DNA of 64,000 bases from Mesorhizobium sp. M3A.F.Ca.ET.080.04.2.1 (lineage in GTDB: Bacteria > Pseudomonadota > Alphaproteobacteria > Rhizobiales > Rhizobiaceae), in NCBI RefSeq assembly GCF_003952525.1, contig NZ_CP034451.1, positions 3,286,001-3,350,000 on the forward strand, written 5' to 3'. A program made the translations under genes and the position numbers. Within the stretch, counting starts at the first letter, position 1. Each line of letters opens with the position of its first letter. A model generated the notes under the pieces. That model was given only the letters and a program-made list of their open reading frames with translations. It was not told the origin of the DNA and did not search any database. Positions 19,204 to 28,238 of this stretch are shown one piece after another.

Positions 19204-20720
19204 ATGGTGGCGCGGGTTCGCACGGTGGCTTTCCAGGGCATCGAGGCCGTGCCGGTCGATGTCCAGGTGATGATCGCGCCGGGCAAGGTCGGCATGCAGA
19301 TCGTCGGGCTGCCGGACAAGGCCGTGGCCGAGAGCCGAGAACGGGTGCAAGCCGCACTGCATGCCTCCGGCCTGTCGATGCCGTCGAAGAAGGTGACGGT
19401 GAACCTGGCGCCGGCCGACCTGCCCAAGGAGGGCAGCCATTACGACCTGCCGATCGCGCTCGGCCTGATGGCAGCGCTCGGCGCCATTCCGGGCGACATG
19501 CTGGCCGGCTATGTCGTGCTCGGCGAATTGTCGCTCGACGGCACCATCGCGGCGGTGGCCGGTGCGCTGCCGGCGGCGATCGGCGCCAACGCGGAAGGAA
19601 AAGGCCTGATCTGCCCGTTCGCCTGCGGGCCGGAAGCGGCCTGGGCCGGCAAGGACTTCGACATACTGGCGCCGCGCAGCCTGATTGCCGTCGCCAACCA
19701 TTTTCGCGGCACGCAGGTGCTGTCGCGCCCCGAGGCGGGCATCCAGCTCGCGGCGCGCGACCTGCCGGATCTCGCCGACATCAAGGGCCAGGAAAGCGCC
19801 AAGCGGGCGCTGGAGGTGGCGGCGGCGGGCGGGCATAACCTCTTGATGGTCGGACCGCCCGGCTCGGGCAAGTCGATGCTGGCGCAGCGGCTGCCCTCCA
19901 TCCTGCCGCCGCTGGCGCCGAAGGAACTCCTGGAAGTCTCGATGATCGCTTCCGTTGCCGGCGAGCTCGGCGAGGGCAAGCTCACCGACCGGCGGCCGTT
20001 CCGGGCGCCGCATCATTCGGCCTCGATGGCGGCGATGGTCGGCGGCGGCCTGCGGGCACGGCCGGGCGAGGTGTCGCTTGCCCATCACGGCGTGCTGTTC
20101 CTCGACGAATTCCCAGAATTCACGCCGCAGACGCTGGATGCTTTGCGCCAGCCGCTGGAGACGGGCGACTGCGTCATCGCGCGCGCCAACCACCGCGTCA
20201 CCTATCCGGCGCGCATCCAGCTGGTGGCGGCGATGAATCCGTGCCGCTGCGGCATGTCGGGCGAGCCGGGCTATCGCTGCCTGCGCGGCGAACGCTGCCG
20301 CACCGACTACCAGGCGCGCATTTCCGGCCCGCTGCTCGACCGCATCGACTTGCGGATCGAGGTGCCAGCAGTCTCGGCCAGCGACCTGATCCGGCCGGAC
20401 CGCGCCGAGACCAGTGCTGCAGTAGCGCAGCGCGTGGCGCGTGCCCGCGCCATCCAGCGCGAGCGCCTGGAAAGGCTGGGTGCGGCAAGCGCCACCACCA
20501 ATGCGCATTGCCCCCCGGCAATCGTCGAGGAGATCGCCAAGCCGGATGCCGCCGGGCTGACGCTGCTCAAGGACGCCAGCGGGCGCGCGCCTACCACCGG
20601 GTGCTGAAAGTGGCGCGCACGCTGGCCGACCTCGATGCCAGCGAGACCGTCGGCCGCATCCATCTCGCCGAGGCGATCTCCTACCGGATGAGCGCGGAGC
20701 GCATGGCGCAGGCGGCGTAA
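19204..20720 (+). pseudogene. comM: YifB/ComM family Mg-chelatase-like AAA+ ATPase, frameshifted near the 3' end
   Basis: The N-terminal S5-like domain (MVARVRTVAFQGIEAVPVDV) and AAA+ core are intact: Walker A MVGPPGSGKSMLAQRLP, then FRAPHHSAS and HHGVLFLDEFPEF. The zinc-type loop CRCGMSGEPGYRCLRGERCR is also present. The first frame stops at 20607 after LLKDASGRAPTTGC. The expected C-terminus (ARAYHRVLKVARTLADLD...AEAISYR) continues in another frame to 20720. The usual RLRLSAR segment is missing, so loss of about 16 bases near 20575-20590 is the simplest explanation. ComM is a branch-migration helicase in natural transformation. The truncated protein lacks its conserved C-terminal domain; an assembly error is possible. 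Confidence 0.85.
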
Positions 20721-20746
20721 CAGGCTGCCCAAATCAGCCGCGGGCG

Positions 20747-22915
20747 CTACCGCGGGTTCGCCTTCAGCTCCAGCCGCCTGGCATGCAGCACCGGCTCGGT
20801 GTAGCCGTTGGGCTGGCTGGTGCCCTTGAACACCAGGTCGCAGGCAGCCTGGAAGGCGATCGAGTTGTCGAAGTCCGGCGCCATCGGACGGTAGAGCGGA
20901 TCGCCGACATTCTGCAGATCGACGATCGCCGCCATGCGCTGCAGCGAGTCCCGGACCTGAATCTGCGAGCACACTTTGTGGCGCAGCCAGTTGGCAAGGT
21001 GCTGCGAGGAGATGCGCAGCGTGGCGCGGTCCTCCATCAGGCCGACATCGTTGATATCGGGTACTTTCGAGCAGCCGACGCCCTGGTCGATCCAGCGCAC
21101 GACATAGCCGAGAATCCCCTGCGCGTTGTTGTCGAGCTCGCGCTGGATCTCGTCCGGCGTCCAGTTCGGCCGCACCGCCGCCGGCACCGACAATATGTCG
21201 TCGAGCCTGGCCTTCGGACGGCTCTGCAGCGCCACCTGCACGGCGCGCACGTCGACCTTGTGGTAGTGGGTGGCGTGCAGCGTCGCCGCCGTCGGCGAAG
21301 GCACCCAGGCCGTGTTGGCGCCAGCCTTGGGATGCGCGATCTTCTGTTCCAGCATCGCCGCCATCAGGTCCGGCATCGCCCACATGCCCTTGCCGATCTG
21401 GGCGTGGCCGGCGAGCCCGCATTCCAGCCCGGTGTCGACATTCCAGGCCTCATAGGCGGAGATCCAGGCGGCCTGCTTCATGTCGCCCTTGCGGATCATC
21501 GGGCCGGCTTCCATCGAGGTGTGGATCTCGTCGCCGGTGCGATCGAGGAAGCCGGTGTTGATGAACACGATGCGTTCCCTCGCCGCGCGGATCGCCTCCT
21601 TGAGGTTGACGGTGGTGCGCCGCTCCTCGTCCATGATGCCCATCTTGATGGTGTTTTTGGCCATGCCGAGCAGCGCTTCGACACGATCGAAAATCTCGAC
21701 GGCGAAGGCGACCTCCTCGGGCCCGTGCATCTTAGGTTTCACCACATACATGGAGCCGGCGCGGGAATTCGCGCGCCGCCCGTTGACGCCGACATCGTGC
21801 AGCGCGATCAGCGCGGTCACCGCGGCGTCCATGATGCCTTCCGGCACCTCGTTGCCGTCGCGGTCCGTTATCGCCGGATTTGTCATCAGGTGGCCGACGT
21901 TCCTGACCAGCATCAGCGAGCGGCCGGGCAGCAGCACCTGGCCGCCATGCGGCGTGGTGTAGCGGCGGTCGGGGTTGAGCTTGCGGACGAAACTCTTGCC
22001 GCCCTTGGTGATCTCTTCCGTCAGGTCGCCCTTCATCAGGCCGAGCCAGTTGCGGTAGACGACGACCTTGTCCTCGGCATCGACGGCGGCGACCGAATCC
22101 TCGCAATCCTGGATGGTGGTCAAGGCGGATTCCAGGATGACGTCGGCGATGCCGGCCGGGTCGGTCCTGCCGATCTCGTTGGCGCGGTCGATTGTAATCT
22201 CGATGTGCAGGCCGTTCGTGACCAAGAGCACCGCTTCCGGATTGGCGGCCTCGCCACGATAGCCGACGAACTGTTTCGGATCGGCGAGCGTCGTGGCGCC
22301 GGCCCCCTCGCCCGCCTTCAGCGCGCCGTTCTCGATCGAAAGCCCGTTGACGCCGCCCCACTTGCCCGTGGTCAGCGGCACCGACTGGTCGAGGAAGTCC
22401 TTGGCCCAGGCGATGACCTTGGCGCCGCGCCTGGGGTTGAACCGCTTGCCCTTTTCGGCGCCGCCGGTCTCGGGAATGGCGTCGGTGCCGTAGAGCGCGT
22501 CATAGAGCGAGCCCCAGCGGGCATTGGCGGCATTGAGCGCATAGCGCGCGTTCATCACCGGCACGACGAGCTGCGGCCCGGCAACGACCGCGATCTCGGG
22601 ATCGACTTTCTCGGTGCTGACGCTGAAAGCCGGGCCTTCCGGCACCAGATAGCCGATCTCCTTCAGGAAGGCCTTGTAGGCCGCCATGTCGATCGGCGCG
22701 CCGTTCTGGCGGTACCAGGCGTCGAGCTTTTCCTGCAGGGCGTCGCGCTTGGCGAGCAGCGCGCGGTTCTTCGGCGCCAGGTCATGGACGATGGCCGAGA
22801 AGCCGTTCCAGAATTTTTCAGGATCGATGCCGGTGCCGACCGCTGCCTCCTCGGCCACGAAATCATGGAGCTCCCGGGCAATCCGCAACCCGGCGATCTC
22901 GATGCGGTCGGTCAT
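20747..22915 (-). CDS. glcB: Malate synthase G
   Basis: A 722-residue G-type malate synthase, full length for the family. It condenses glyoxylate with acetyl-CoA to malate in the glyoxylate and glycolate pathways. Family blocks include [22 protein letters not shown], the region [51 protein letters not shown] and the C-terminal [19 protein letters not shown]. The ATG at 22915 has GGGAGA upstream; the 14-residue extension to 22957 is not conserved. No aceA or glc genes lie beside it, and it converges with comM. Confidence 0.97.
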   Translation of the reverse strand: MTDRIEIAGLRIARELHDFVAEEAAVGTGIDPEKFWNGFSAIVHDLAPKNRALLAKRDALQEKLDAWYRQNGAPIDMAAYKAFLKEIGYLVPEGPAFSVSTEKVDPEIAVVAGPQLVVPVMNARYALNAANARWGSLYDALYGTDAIPETGGAEKGKRFNPRRGAKVIAWAKDFLDQSVPLTTGKWGGVNGLSIENGALKAGEGAGATTLADPKQFVGYRGEAANPEAVLLVTNGLHIEITIDRANEIGRTDPAGIADVILESALTTIQDCEDSVAAVDAEDKVVVYRNWLGLMKGDLTEEITKGGKSFVRKLNPDRRYTTPHGGQVLLPGRSLMLVRNVGHLMTNPAITDRDGNEVPEGIMDAAVTALIALHDVGVNGRRANSRAGSMYVVKPKMHGPEEVAFAVEIFDRVEALLGMAKNTIKMGIMDEERRTTVNLKEAIRAARERIVFINTGFLDRTGDEIHTSMEAGPMIRKGDMKQAAWISAYEAWNVDTGLECGLAGHAQIGKGMWAMPDLMAAMLEQKIAHPKAGANTAWVPSPTAATLHATHYHKVDVRAVQVALQSRPKARLDDILSVPAAVRPNWTPDEIQRELDNNAQGILGYVVRWIDQGVGCSKVPDINDVGLMEDRATLRISSQHLANWLRHKVCSQIQVRDSLQRMAAIVDLQNVGDPLYRPMAPDFDNSIAFQAACDLVFKGTSQPNGYTEPVLHARRLELKANPR

Positions 22916-23006
22916 CAGCACGTCTCCCGATGAGTGGCTTTGCCGGGCGTTTGGCATGTTGGGGGGCGGGGGTCAATTCGGCTTAGGGTGAAGGAGGGGC
23001 GCGGTT

Positions 23007-23160
23007 TCCCCTTCTCCCCTTGTGGGAGAAGGTGGATCGGCGCGCAAGCGCCGAGACGGATGAGGGGTGTTCCAGCGGAGTGAGGCGTTGGCGTTCCCTG
23101 GAGCACCCCTCATCCGTCGCCTTCGGCGACACCTTCTCCCACAAGGGGAGAAGGAGAGGG
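23007..23160. repeat. Paired palindromic repeat (family B), arms close together
   Basis: The left half (about 23007-23073) runs from TCTCCCCTTGTGGGAGAAGG to GACGGATGAGGGGTG. The right half (about 23102-23160) is its inverse, from CACCCCTCATCCG to CTTCTCCCACAAGGGGAGAAG. Only about 28 bases lie between them. Each half has its own small hairpin. The same two halves in the same arrangement flank the DUF559 gene at 25384-25755. Confidence 0.85.
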
Positions 23161-23166
23161 CTGCTC

Positions 23167-25203
23167 TCACACCGCGATCCGCGGCCGTCCCGAGGCCACG
23201 GCCACCACTTGCGCCTCGATGAACATGCGCTGGCTCTCGATGGTCGAGACCTTGAACTCGGTGGCGACCTCGATCTCGGCGCTGTCGGTACCGGCGTCCC
23301 TGGCGCGCTGGGCGACGATCGCGCGCACATCGGCCTCGGCCGCGGCGATCGCCGCCGCCTCGTCCATGAAATCGCGCACCGTCTGCCCCGACGAGAGGCG
23401 GAACAGGCCCTCGGCCGGCTGGCTGACGCGGGCTTCGGCGGAGACGCGGACCTGGCCGACGACGGCGCCGAGCGCATTGGCGACATCGGTGTCCTCCGGC
23501 ACGATGCAGCCATTGCCGATCAGCGGCGGCAGGCCGGCATAGTGCAGCGGCGCCGAGGCGCCGAGGCCGATCACCGGCCGGTCGAGCGCGACGCTGAAGC
23601 GGGCGATGCCGGGATGGGCATCGACGGCCCGCTGCACCAAGGCATGCGCGACGGTGGCGGCGCCATCCAGGCCGTCCTCGGCGAAGGCGGTTTCGAGGAT
23701 GTATTCGGCCGACCAGCGCGTCAGCGTCACCAGCACGCGCTCGGCAAGCGCTTCCGGCGTCGCCGCGATGGCCAGGCCGCGGCCGTCGCGGCGGCGGGCG
23801 AAGAGCTCGGCACCGAGACGGGCGGCGGTGGCGTCCCAATTGGCCTGCTTGCCCAGCACATGGGCGGCGTCGGAGGGCGTGAAGCCGCAGATGTGCACGA
23901 GACCCCGCGCCACCAGACGGTTGAGCGTGGCGTTCTGGGCGTTGGAGGCGAGCAGCCGGTCGAGCGCCAGCGGAACGGCGCCGATCGCCTCGTAGAGCTT
24001 TGCTTCCGGGGCGCTGAGGCCGGCGGCGAGGCGATCCGGCACGCCGGTGCGCACGGCAAAGCGGCCATCCGAGCGGCCGGGGTTGGAGGCGCGCAGCTGC
24101 CATTCCAGCTCGACGGTGACGGCCTCGCCATGCGCCATGCCGGCCAGCGCCAGCGGAACCAGGCGGCGCGGGCCGAGCAGGATCTGCGGCTCGAGCGCGC
24201 CGTCCTCCAGCGCCACTTCAGAATCGCCGCCGAGGCCGAAGGTGCGCATCGCCACCGCCTCGACCATGGTGCGGAACCCGCCGACCGTGGCGCCCTCCGG
24301 GTCAAGCCGCGGCCGGCCGCCGTCCAGCACGGCGACGTCGGTGGTGGTGCCGCCGATGTCCGACACCATGGCGTCGTCGAGGCTGGTCATGTGGCGGGCG
24401 CCGACAAGGCTGGCGGCGGGGCCGGACAATATCGTCTCGATCGGCCGCTGGCGGGCAAAACCCGCCGACACCAGCGCGCCGTCGCCGCGCACCACCATCA
24501 AGGGTGCTGCAATGCCGCGCTTGGCAAGAAAGCCTTCCGTCGCCGCCACCAGCCGGTCGATCATCGAGATCAGGCGGGCATTGAGCAGCGTGGTCAGCGC
24601 GCGGCGCGGGCCGCCGAGCTTGGCCGACAATTCATGGCTGGCGGTGACCGGCAGGCCGGTCCTGTCGCGGATCAGGTCGCGGGCGGCGAGCTCATGCGCC
24701 GGGTTGCGGGTGGCGAAATAGGCGCAGACCGCAAAGCCCGACACCGTGCCGCCGAGCTCGGGGAGCGCCGCCTCGAGCCCCGAGAGGTCGAGCTTGGCGG
24801 CATTGCCGTGCACGTCATGGCCGCCGGGGCAGTAGACGACGGGATCGGTGCCGAGCGCCGTCTTCAGCCCGTCGCGGGCAAGGTCGGCCTCGGAAAAGCC
24901 GATCATGACCAGAGCCACGCGCCCGCCCTGGCCCTCGACCAGCGCGTTGGTAGCCAAGGTGGTCGACATCGAGACGAGCTTGATCGCGCCCGGATCGGTC
25001 CCGGCCTTCTCCAGCACGGCGTCGACCGCGCCGGAAACGCCGACGGCGAGATCGTGCCTGGTGGTCAGCGCCTTGGCCTTGGCCAGCACCTTGCCCTTGC
25101 CCGGGTTGTCCAGGGGGCCGCCCTCCTCCGTCCACAGCACCGCATCGGTATAGGTGCCGCCGGTGTCGATGCCGAGGAACAGGGGATGCGGTTTGGCGGT
25201 CAT
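23167..25203 (-). CDS. Hydantoinase/oxoprolinase family protein (HyuA-like)
   Basis: A 678-residue protein of the N-methylhydantoinase A/acetone carboxylase beta-type family. The N-terminal actin-like phosphate loop is LFLGIDTGGTYTDAVLW (Hydant_A_N). The middle domain has SGPAASLVGARHM and the block VSDIGGTTTDVAVLDGG. Members hydrolyse ATP to open hydantoin or oxoproline-like rings, usually with a HyuB partner. No HyuB gene is adjacent, so it is either a single-subunit form or its partner is elsewhere. It lies between two family B repeats and its substrate is unknown. Confidence 0.88.
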   Translation of the reverse strand: MTAKPHPLFLGIDTGGTYTDAVLWTEEGGPLDNPGKGKVLAKAKALTTRHDLAVGVSGAVDAVLEKAGTDPGAIKLVSMSTTLATNALVEGQGGRVALVMIGFSEADLARDGLKTALGTDPVVYCPGGHDVHGNAAKLDLSGLEAALPELGGTVSGFAVCAYFATRNPAHELAARDLIRDRTGLPVTASHELSAKLGGPRRALTTLLNARLISMIDRLVAATEGFLAKRGIAAPLMVVRGDGALVSAGFARQRPIETILSGPAASLVGARHMTSLDDAMVSDIGGTTTDVAVLDGGRPRLDPEGATVGGFRTMVEAVAMRTFGLGGDSEVALEDGALEPQILLGPRRLVPLALAGMAHGEAVTVELEWQLRASNPGRSDGRFAVRTGVPDRLAAGLSAPEAKLYEAIGAVPLALDRLLASNAQNATLNRLVARGLVHICGFTPSDAAHVLGKQANWDATAARLGAELFARRRDGRGLAIAATPEALAERVLVTLTRWSAEYILETAFAEDGLDGAATVAHALVQRAVDAHPGIARFSVALDRPVIGLGASAPLHYAGLPPLIGNGCIVPEDTDVANALGAVVGQVRVSAEARVSQPAEGLFRLSSGQTVRDFMDEAAAIAAAEADVRAIVAQRARDAGTDSAEIEVATEFKVSTIESQRMFIEAQVVAVASGRPRIAV

Positions 25204-25291
25204 TGGGTCCAGACGAGAAGTTTTTGCTGCGAAGCCCTTAGCCGATACGGGCGATTGGATAAAGATGGGAGACGTGGGCCACGGATGGCCT

Positions 25292-25357
25292 TCCCTTCTC
25301 CCCTTGTGGGAGAAGGTGGCTCGGCGCGCAGCGCCGAGACGGATGAGGGGTGCTCCG
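25292..25357. repeat. Family B palindromic half-element, left of the DUF559 gene
   Basis: Carries TCTCCCCTTGTGGGAGAAGG, then GCTCGGCGCGCAGCGCCGAG and GACGGATGAGGGGTGCTCC. Same orientation as the left half at 23007. It ends 27 bases from the DUF559 stop codon. Confidence 0.85.
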
Positions 25358-25383
25358 GCTTGGCAAAGACATCCGCCCTGGCC

Positions 25384-25755
25384 TCACCGCCAGGGTTGCA
25401 AACTCACATCGCGCACATAGGCGATAATGGTATCGCACACCGCCTCCAGGTCCTTCAGAACATCGTCGTTCCAGAACCGCAGCACGCGAAAACCCCTGGC
25501 CTTCAGTTCAGCATCGCGCTCCTTGTCATGGCGCGACTCCGCATGCTGGCTGCCGTCGATTTCGACGATCAGCCGAGCCTCGGCACAGACGAAGTCGGCT
25601 ACAAACCGACCAACCGGCACCTGACGTCGGAACTTGATCTTGTCGAGGCGGCGGCCGCGCAATTCCTGCCACAGACGGTCCTCCGCCTCCGTCGGCTCGC
25701 GACGCATCGTGCGGGCGAAATTGCGCTTGGCCGGGGTTACGGGTTGATGCGGCAT
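25384..25755 (-). CDS. DUF559 (Vsr-like endonuclease fold) protein
   Basis: A 123-residue DUF559 protein. The typical N-terminus RNFARTMRREPTEAEDRLW, then KFRRQVPVGRFVADFVC and RLIVEIDGSQHAE fit the PD-(D/E)xK/Vsr-like nuclease core, with the acidic residues in VEIDG and the terminal GFRVLRFWNDDVL. Family members are predicted DNA endonucleases of unknown role. The gene is bracketed at 27 and about 50 bases by inverted copies of the family B repeat, as if it were cargo in a paired repeat element. Confidence 0.9.
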   Translation of the reverse strand: MPHQPVTPAKRNFARTMRREPTEAEDRLWQELRGRRLDKIKFRRQVPVGRFVADFVCAEARLIVEIDGSQHAESRHDKERDAELKARGFRVLRFWNDDVLKDLEAVCDTIIAYVRDVSLQPWR

Positions 25756-25802
25756 GAAGCGAGATTAGGCAGCGTCCTCATTTCGTCCACTTTTCCAACG
25801 TC

Positions 25803-25880
25803 GCACTCCGTCACACACCCCTCATCCGTCTCGGCGCTACGCGCCGATCCACCTTCTCCCACAACGGGAGAAGGAGAGGG
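25803..25880. repeat. Family B palindromic half-element, right of the DUF559 gene
   Basis: Inverse of the element at 25292: CACCCCTCATCCGTCTCGGC, then CGCGCCGATCCACCTTCTCC and a final GGGAGAAGGAGAGGG. It starts about 50 bases upstream of the DUF559 start and ends just before the next gene's stop. Confidence 0.85.
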
Positions 25881-25885
25881 CTCCG

Positions 25886-26233
25886 CTACTCCGCCAGATC
25901 CACCGTCTCGGTGGAATGCTCTGTGCAGATGAAGCAACAGGTGTCGCAGGGCTGGTCGTTGTCGGGACCGACGCCGGCGGTGACGGAATCGTCGCCGTTG
26001 ACCCAGGCGCCCCAGCAGATGTGCTCGCCGGGCTCGCAGGTGATCGGCACCGATTTCTTCGCCCCCGGCCGGATGAGGAACACCTTGTCGTTGCCCGGCC
26101 AGACCTTGCCGCTGTCGCGGCCGAACAGCTCCAGCGCCACGCCATCTTGCCGCTGGTTCCGGACATAGAGCGACATGTCGGCGGCGAAGGCCGGGCTGGC
26201 GAGGAAAAGGGCGGCGAGCAGAGCGCGAATCAT
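25886..26233 (-). CDS. Small secreted cysteine-rich protein
   Basis: 115 residues. A clear signal peptide (MIRALLAALFLASPAFAAD, cleavage after AFA) precedes a small beta-rich domain with LYVRNQRQDGVALELFGRD. The C-terminal cysteine cluster CEPGEHICWG...CDTCCFICTEH could form disulfides or bind metal. The ATG at 26233 is chosen because the signal peptide begins there; the frame could open at 26260. I do not recognise the family. Probably periplasmic. Confidence 0.75.
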   Translation of the reverse strand: MIRALLAALFLASPAFAADMSLYVRNQRQDGVALELFGRDSGKVWPGNDKVFLIRPGAKKSVPITCEPGEHICWGAWVNGDDSVTAGVGPDNDQPCDTCCFICTEHSTETVDLAE

Positions 26234-26271
26234 GGTGAGGTCCCCTGAGGAGTAGAGCACGGGTGGAGTGC

Positions 26272-26302
26272 GTAATCTCCCCCCTTGTGGGGGAGATCAG
26301 CA
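26272..26302. repeat. Short hairpin resembling half of a family C element
   Basis: AATCTCCCCCCTTGTGGGGGAGATCAG forms a tight hairpin that resembles the inner part of the family C elements at 33145 and 34468. It sits between two minus-strand genes. Confidence 0.5.
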
Positions 26303-26350
26303 GCTTCGGCGCCCCGCTCGTCATGCAACTCCGGCGATATGGGAGGCGCG

Positions 26351-26860
26351 CTACCTTCTCACCACCACATGCGGCGCGAATGCCTTCACCGCCTCGACCA
26401 TGTCGTCGCCGCGGATGTCGAGCGAGGAGATCTCCATGTGCACGGTGGTCTTGCCGAAGGGCATCAGGCCGAAGGCGTTGGCGGCGGCGTATCTGATTGC
26501 GTCGGGCGGCTCCTCGGTGAGTTCGAAATTGAGCATCGCCGCGCCCTTGCCGCCGGAGGCGAGGCGCACGCTCCTGACCTTGCGCCACGGCACCAGCACG
26601 TCGCCGGCGCGGCTATCGCGGAAACCTTGGCTGTTCAGCACCACCTTGACCGAGGTGTCGAAGGCGCCACGCGCGATGAAGAAGCCGAGCGCCAGGCAGG
26701 CGGCAGCCAGCAGCGCGATCCACAGCACATGGCCGCTGTTGGCTCCGGCCGCCGCGCCCTGCAGCGCGCCGAAACCGAACATGGCGCCGATGATGACCGG
26801 CCCTATGGCCGGGAGGATTTTCCCTGAGACGCTGTTGCGGATTTCGAGCGGGTCGACCAT
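26351..26860 (-). CDS. Two-helix membrane protein with a PH-like C-terminal domain
   Basis: 169 residues from ATG 26860 (MVDPLEIRNSVSGK). A short N-terminal amphipathic stretch is followed by two membrane helices (about 16-38 and 46-66). A C-terminal domain, VLNSQGFRDSRAGDVLVPWRKVRSVRL, resembles small bacterial PH-like domains described for STM3941-type membrane proteins. The frame extends upstream into the neighbouring gene but that part is a shadow. Function unknown. It lies 11 bases after the next minus-strand gene and is probably cotranscribed with it. Confidence 0.75.
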   Translation of the reverse strand: MVDPLEIRNSVSGKILPAIGPVIIGAMFGFGALQGAAAGANSGHVLWIALLAAACLALGFFIARGAFDTSVKVVLNSQGFRDSRAGDVLVPWRKVRSVRLASGGKGAAMLNFELTEEPPDAIRYAAANAFGLMPFGKTTVHMEISSLDIRGDDMVEAVKAFAPHVVVRR

Positions 26861-26871
26861 TTTCCGCCCAT

Positions 26872-27384
26872 TCAGCGCTCGGATTTCAGTAGTGTCCAGA
26901 TCCAGCCGATGAAGGTCAGGACCAGGAACGGATAGCCGGCGGCGGGCAAGGGCGCGGAGGTGGGCAAAAGCGGTGTGCCCCACAGGATCATCGCCGCCGA
27001 GACGGTGAAGAGCAGGGCCGCCGCGAAAGCGGTGAGCCGCATCCACAGCGCGAAGGTGTTTTGGGCGCTGACCATGACGAGCCCCGCCGCCCACAGTGCA
27101 ATGCCGCCGACATAGGACGGTACGCTGGCCTCGAGTCCCGCCGCATTTCCGGCCAGAAGCAGGCATTCGCCGGCCAGGAAGGTGAGGAAGCCGGCCGCGA
27201 CGAGGTCATCGCCGAGCCGCTGGTATTTCATGGTGAGGAGTGCTGCCGCAACAACGATCGCCACGCCGTCGATGGTCCACAGCGTCTCGCGCAACGCGTC
27301 GCTGGCAACGAAGGTGCCCGCCATGCCCAACGCGCCGCCGATAGCGAGGCCGATCGCGGCGACGGTGTCCGAGGTGGAGCGCAT
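26872..27384 (-). CDS. Five-helix membrane protein of unknown function
   Basis: 170 residues, almost entirely hydrophobic, with about five membrane helices (near 8-28, 38-54, 62-82, 88-106 and 112-135) and a last one before the C-terminal LKSER. No catalytic motif is visible and I do not recognise the family. Eleven bases separate it from the next gene (26351-26860), so the two probably form an operon of envelope proteins. Confidence 0.7.
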   Translation of the reverse strand: MRSTSDTVAAIGLAIGGALGMAGTFVASDALRETLWTIDGVAIVVAAALLTMKYQRLGDDLVAAGFLTFLAGECLLLAGNAAGLEASVPSYVGGIALWAAGLVMVSAQNTFALWMRLTAFAAALLFTVSAAMILWGTPLLPTSAPLPAAGYPFLVLTFIGWIWTLLKSER

Positions 27385-27533
27385 GTTGGTGTCTCCCCAA
27401 GCCGGGGAGAGGATACAACGAGGTGAGGGGATGGTGAAGGCTGCTCAAAAGCGCAGGCTCGCAATCGATCGCCCGTGACAGCGGATGAAAGATGGGGGGC
27501 CTTACACCCAACCACCTTCCGACAATAGGTCCT

Positions 27534-28238
27534 TCAGTCGCCGAACACTATTACGCACCCAACCCGAGCCGTAAAAAAAAGACCAGGAATCGCCAGAAGT
27601 CCAAAACCAATAAGGTACAATATCGCTGTCATCGTTGCGAGCGGACGGAATTCATATCTATCCCTAACGTTATAGTATGACCGGAGCACATCTACGCTCA
27701 AGCTTCGGTCATTTCTGGTTGAAAAAGCGTCAGATGCAACCTTAAAGTCAACTTTTGACCTATCCAGCCATTCGGCTCTACGTAGCAATTGCCTTGCCAC
27801 GCCGGATCGCCTTGACATGATGGTGACAAACATTGACCGAAGATTCCTAGCGCTAACTGTCGATATTTGTCGTTCAACGTAGTCTGATATGTCGTCAAAT
27901 CGTTTTATTACAGGATGTGCAAACACTCGATATATTATCGTTCCAATTCCAAGAGACAGTGCTCCGAAATAGATACAATTGAGTCTGCCGATAAAACTTA
28001 TCCATGGGCCGCATTGCTCGTGGCTTCCCGAGCCAATAAGCCCTCCAAGCCCGCCCATAAAGGGCCTCAGAGCCTCATGGTACAGAATCAAATAACCCAC
28101 GAACGGGGTTGCTATGCTCAAGGAGGCTATCTTGGACTGCCCAAACCCTCTCAAGGCATGCCAGTTAACTACCTTCTGAAACCATGTATCTGGCACGTAC
28201 GCCTGATTGTCGGACATCGCAATCGCCCCAATTCGCAT
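27534..28238 (-). CDS. Membrane protein of unknown function, last gene of an ABC-3C-like locus
   Basis: 234 residues. Membrane helices are likely near 40-62 and 85-110 and again as a pair near 203-232, with a charged cytoplasmic middle (about 115-200: FDDISDYVERQIS, SRRSGVARQLLRRAEWLDRS). I do not recognise the family. The gene is AT-rich like its upstream partners and abuts the ATPase stop directly (TAGATG); a second start lies at 28217. Base use differs from the flanking high-GC genes, suggesting transfer together with the ABC-3C genes. A membrane-damaging effector is a speculative option. Confidence 0.7.
   Translation of the reverse strand: MRIGAIAMSDNQAYVPDTWFQKVVNWHALRGFGQSKIASLSIATPFVGYLILYHEALRPFMGGLGGLIGSGSHEQCGPWISFIGRLNCIYFGALSLGIGTIIYRVFAHPVIKRFDDISDYVERQISTVSARNLRSMFVTIMSRRSGVARQLLRRAEWLDRSKVDFKVASDAFSTRNDRSLSVDVLRSYYNVRDRYEFRPLATMTAILYLIGFGLLAIPGLFFTARVGCVIVFGD

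Noticed and set aside
20241..20720. A separate gene covering the C-terminal part of ComM
   Set aside because: Only its end (after about 20580) is conserved ComM sequence; the first part is a shadow of the ATPase domain, so it is the shifted tail of one gene.
23007..25880. Family B repeats as transposon terminal repeats of a complete insertion sequence
   Set aside because: No transposase is present; the DUF559 protein is nuclease-like but not a known transposase, so only a weaker association is proposed.
20783..25932. Long plus-strand frames (716 and 970 codons) opposite glcB and the hydantoinase gene
   Set aside because: Arg/His/Gly-rich antisense products with no domain similarity; both opposite strands encode well-conserved proteins.
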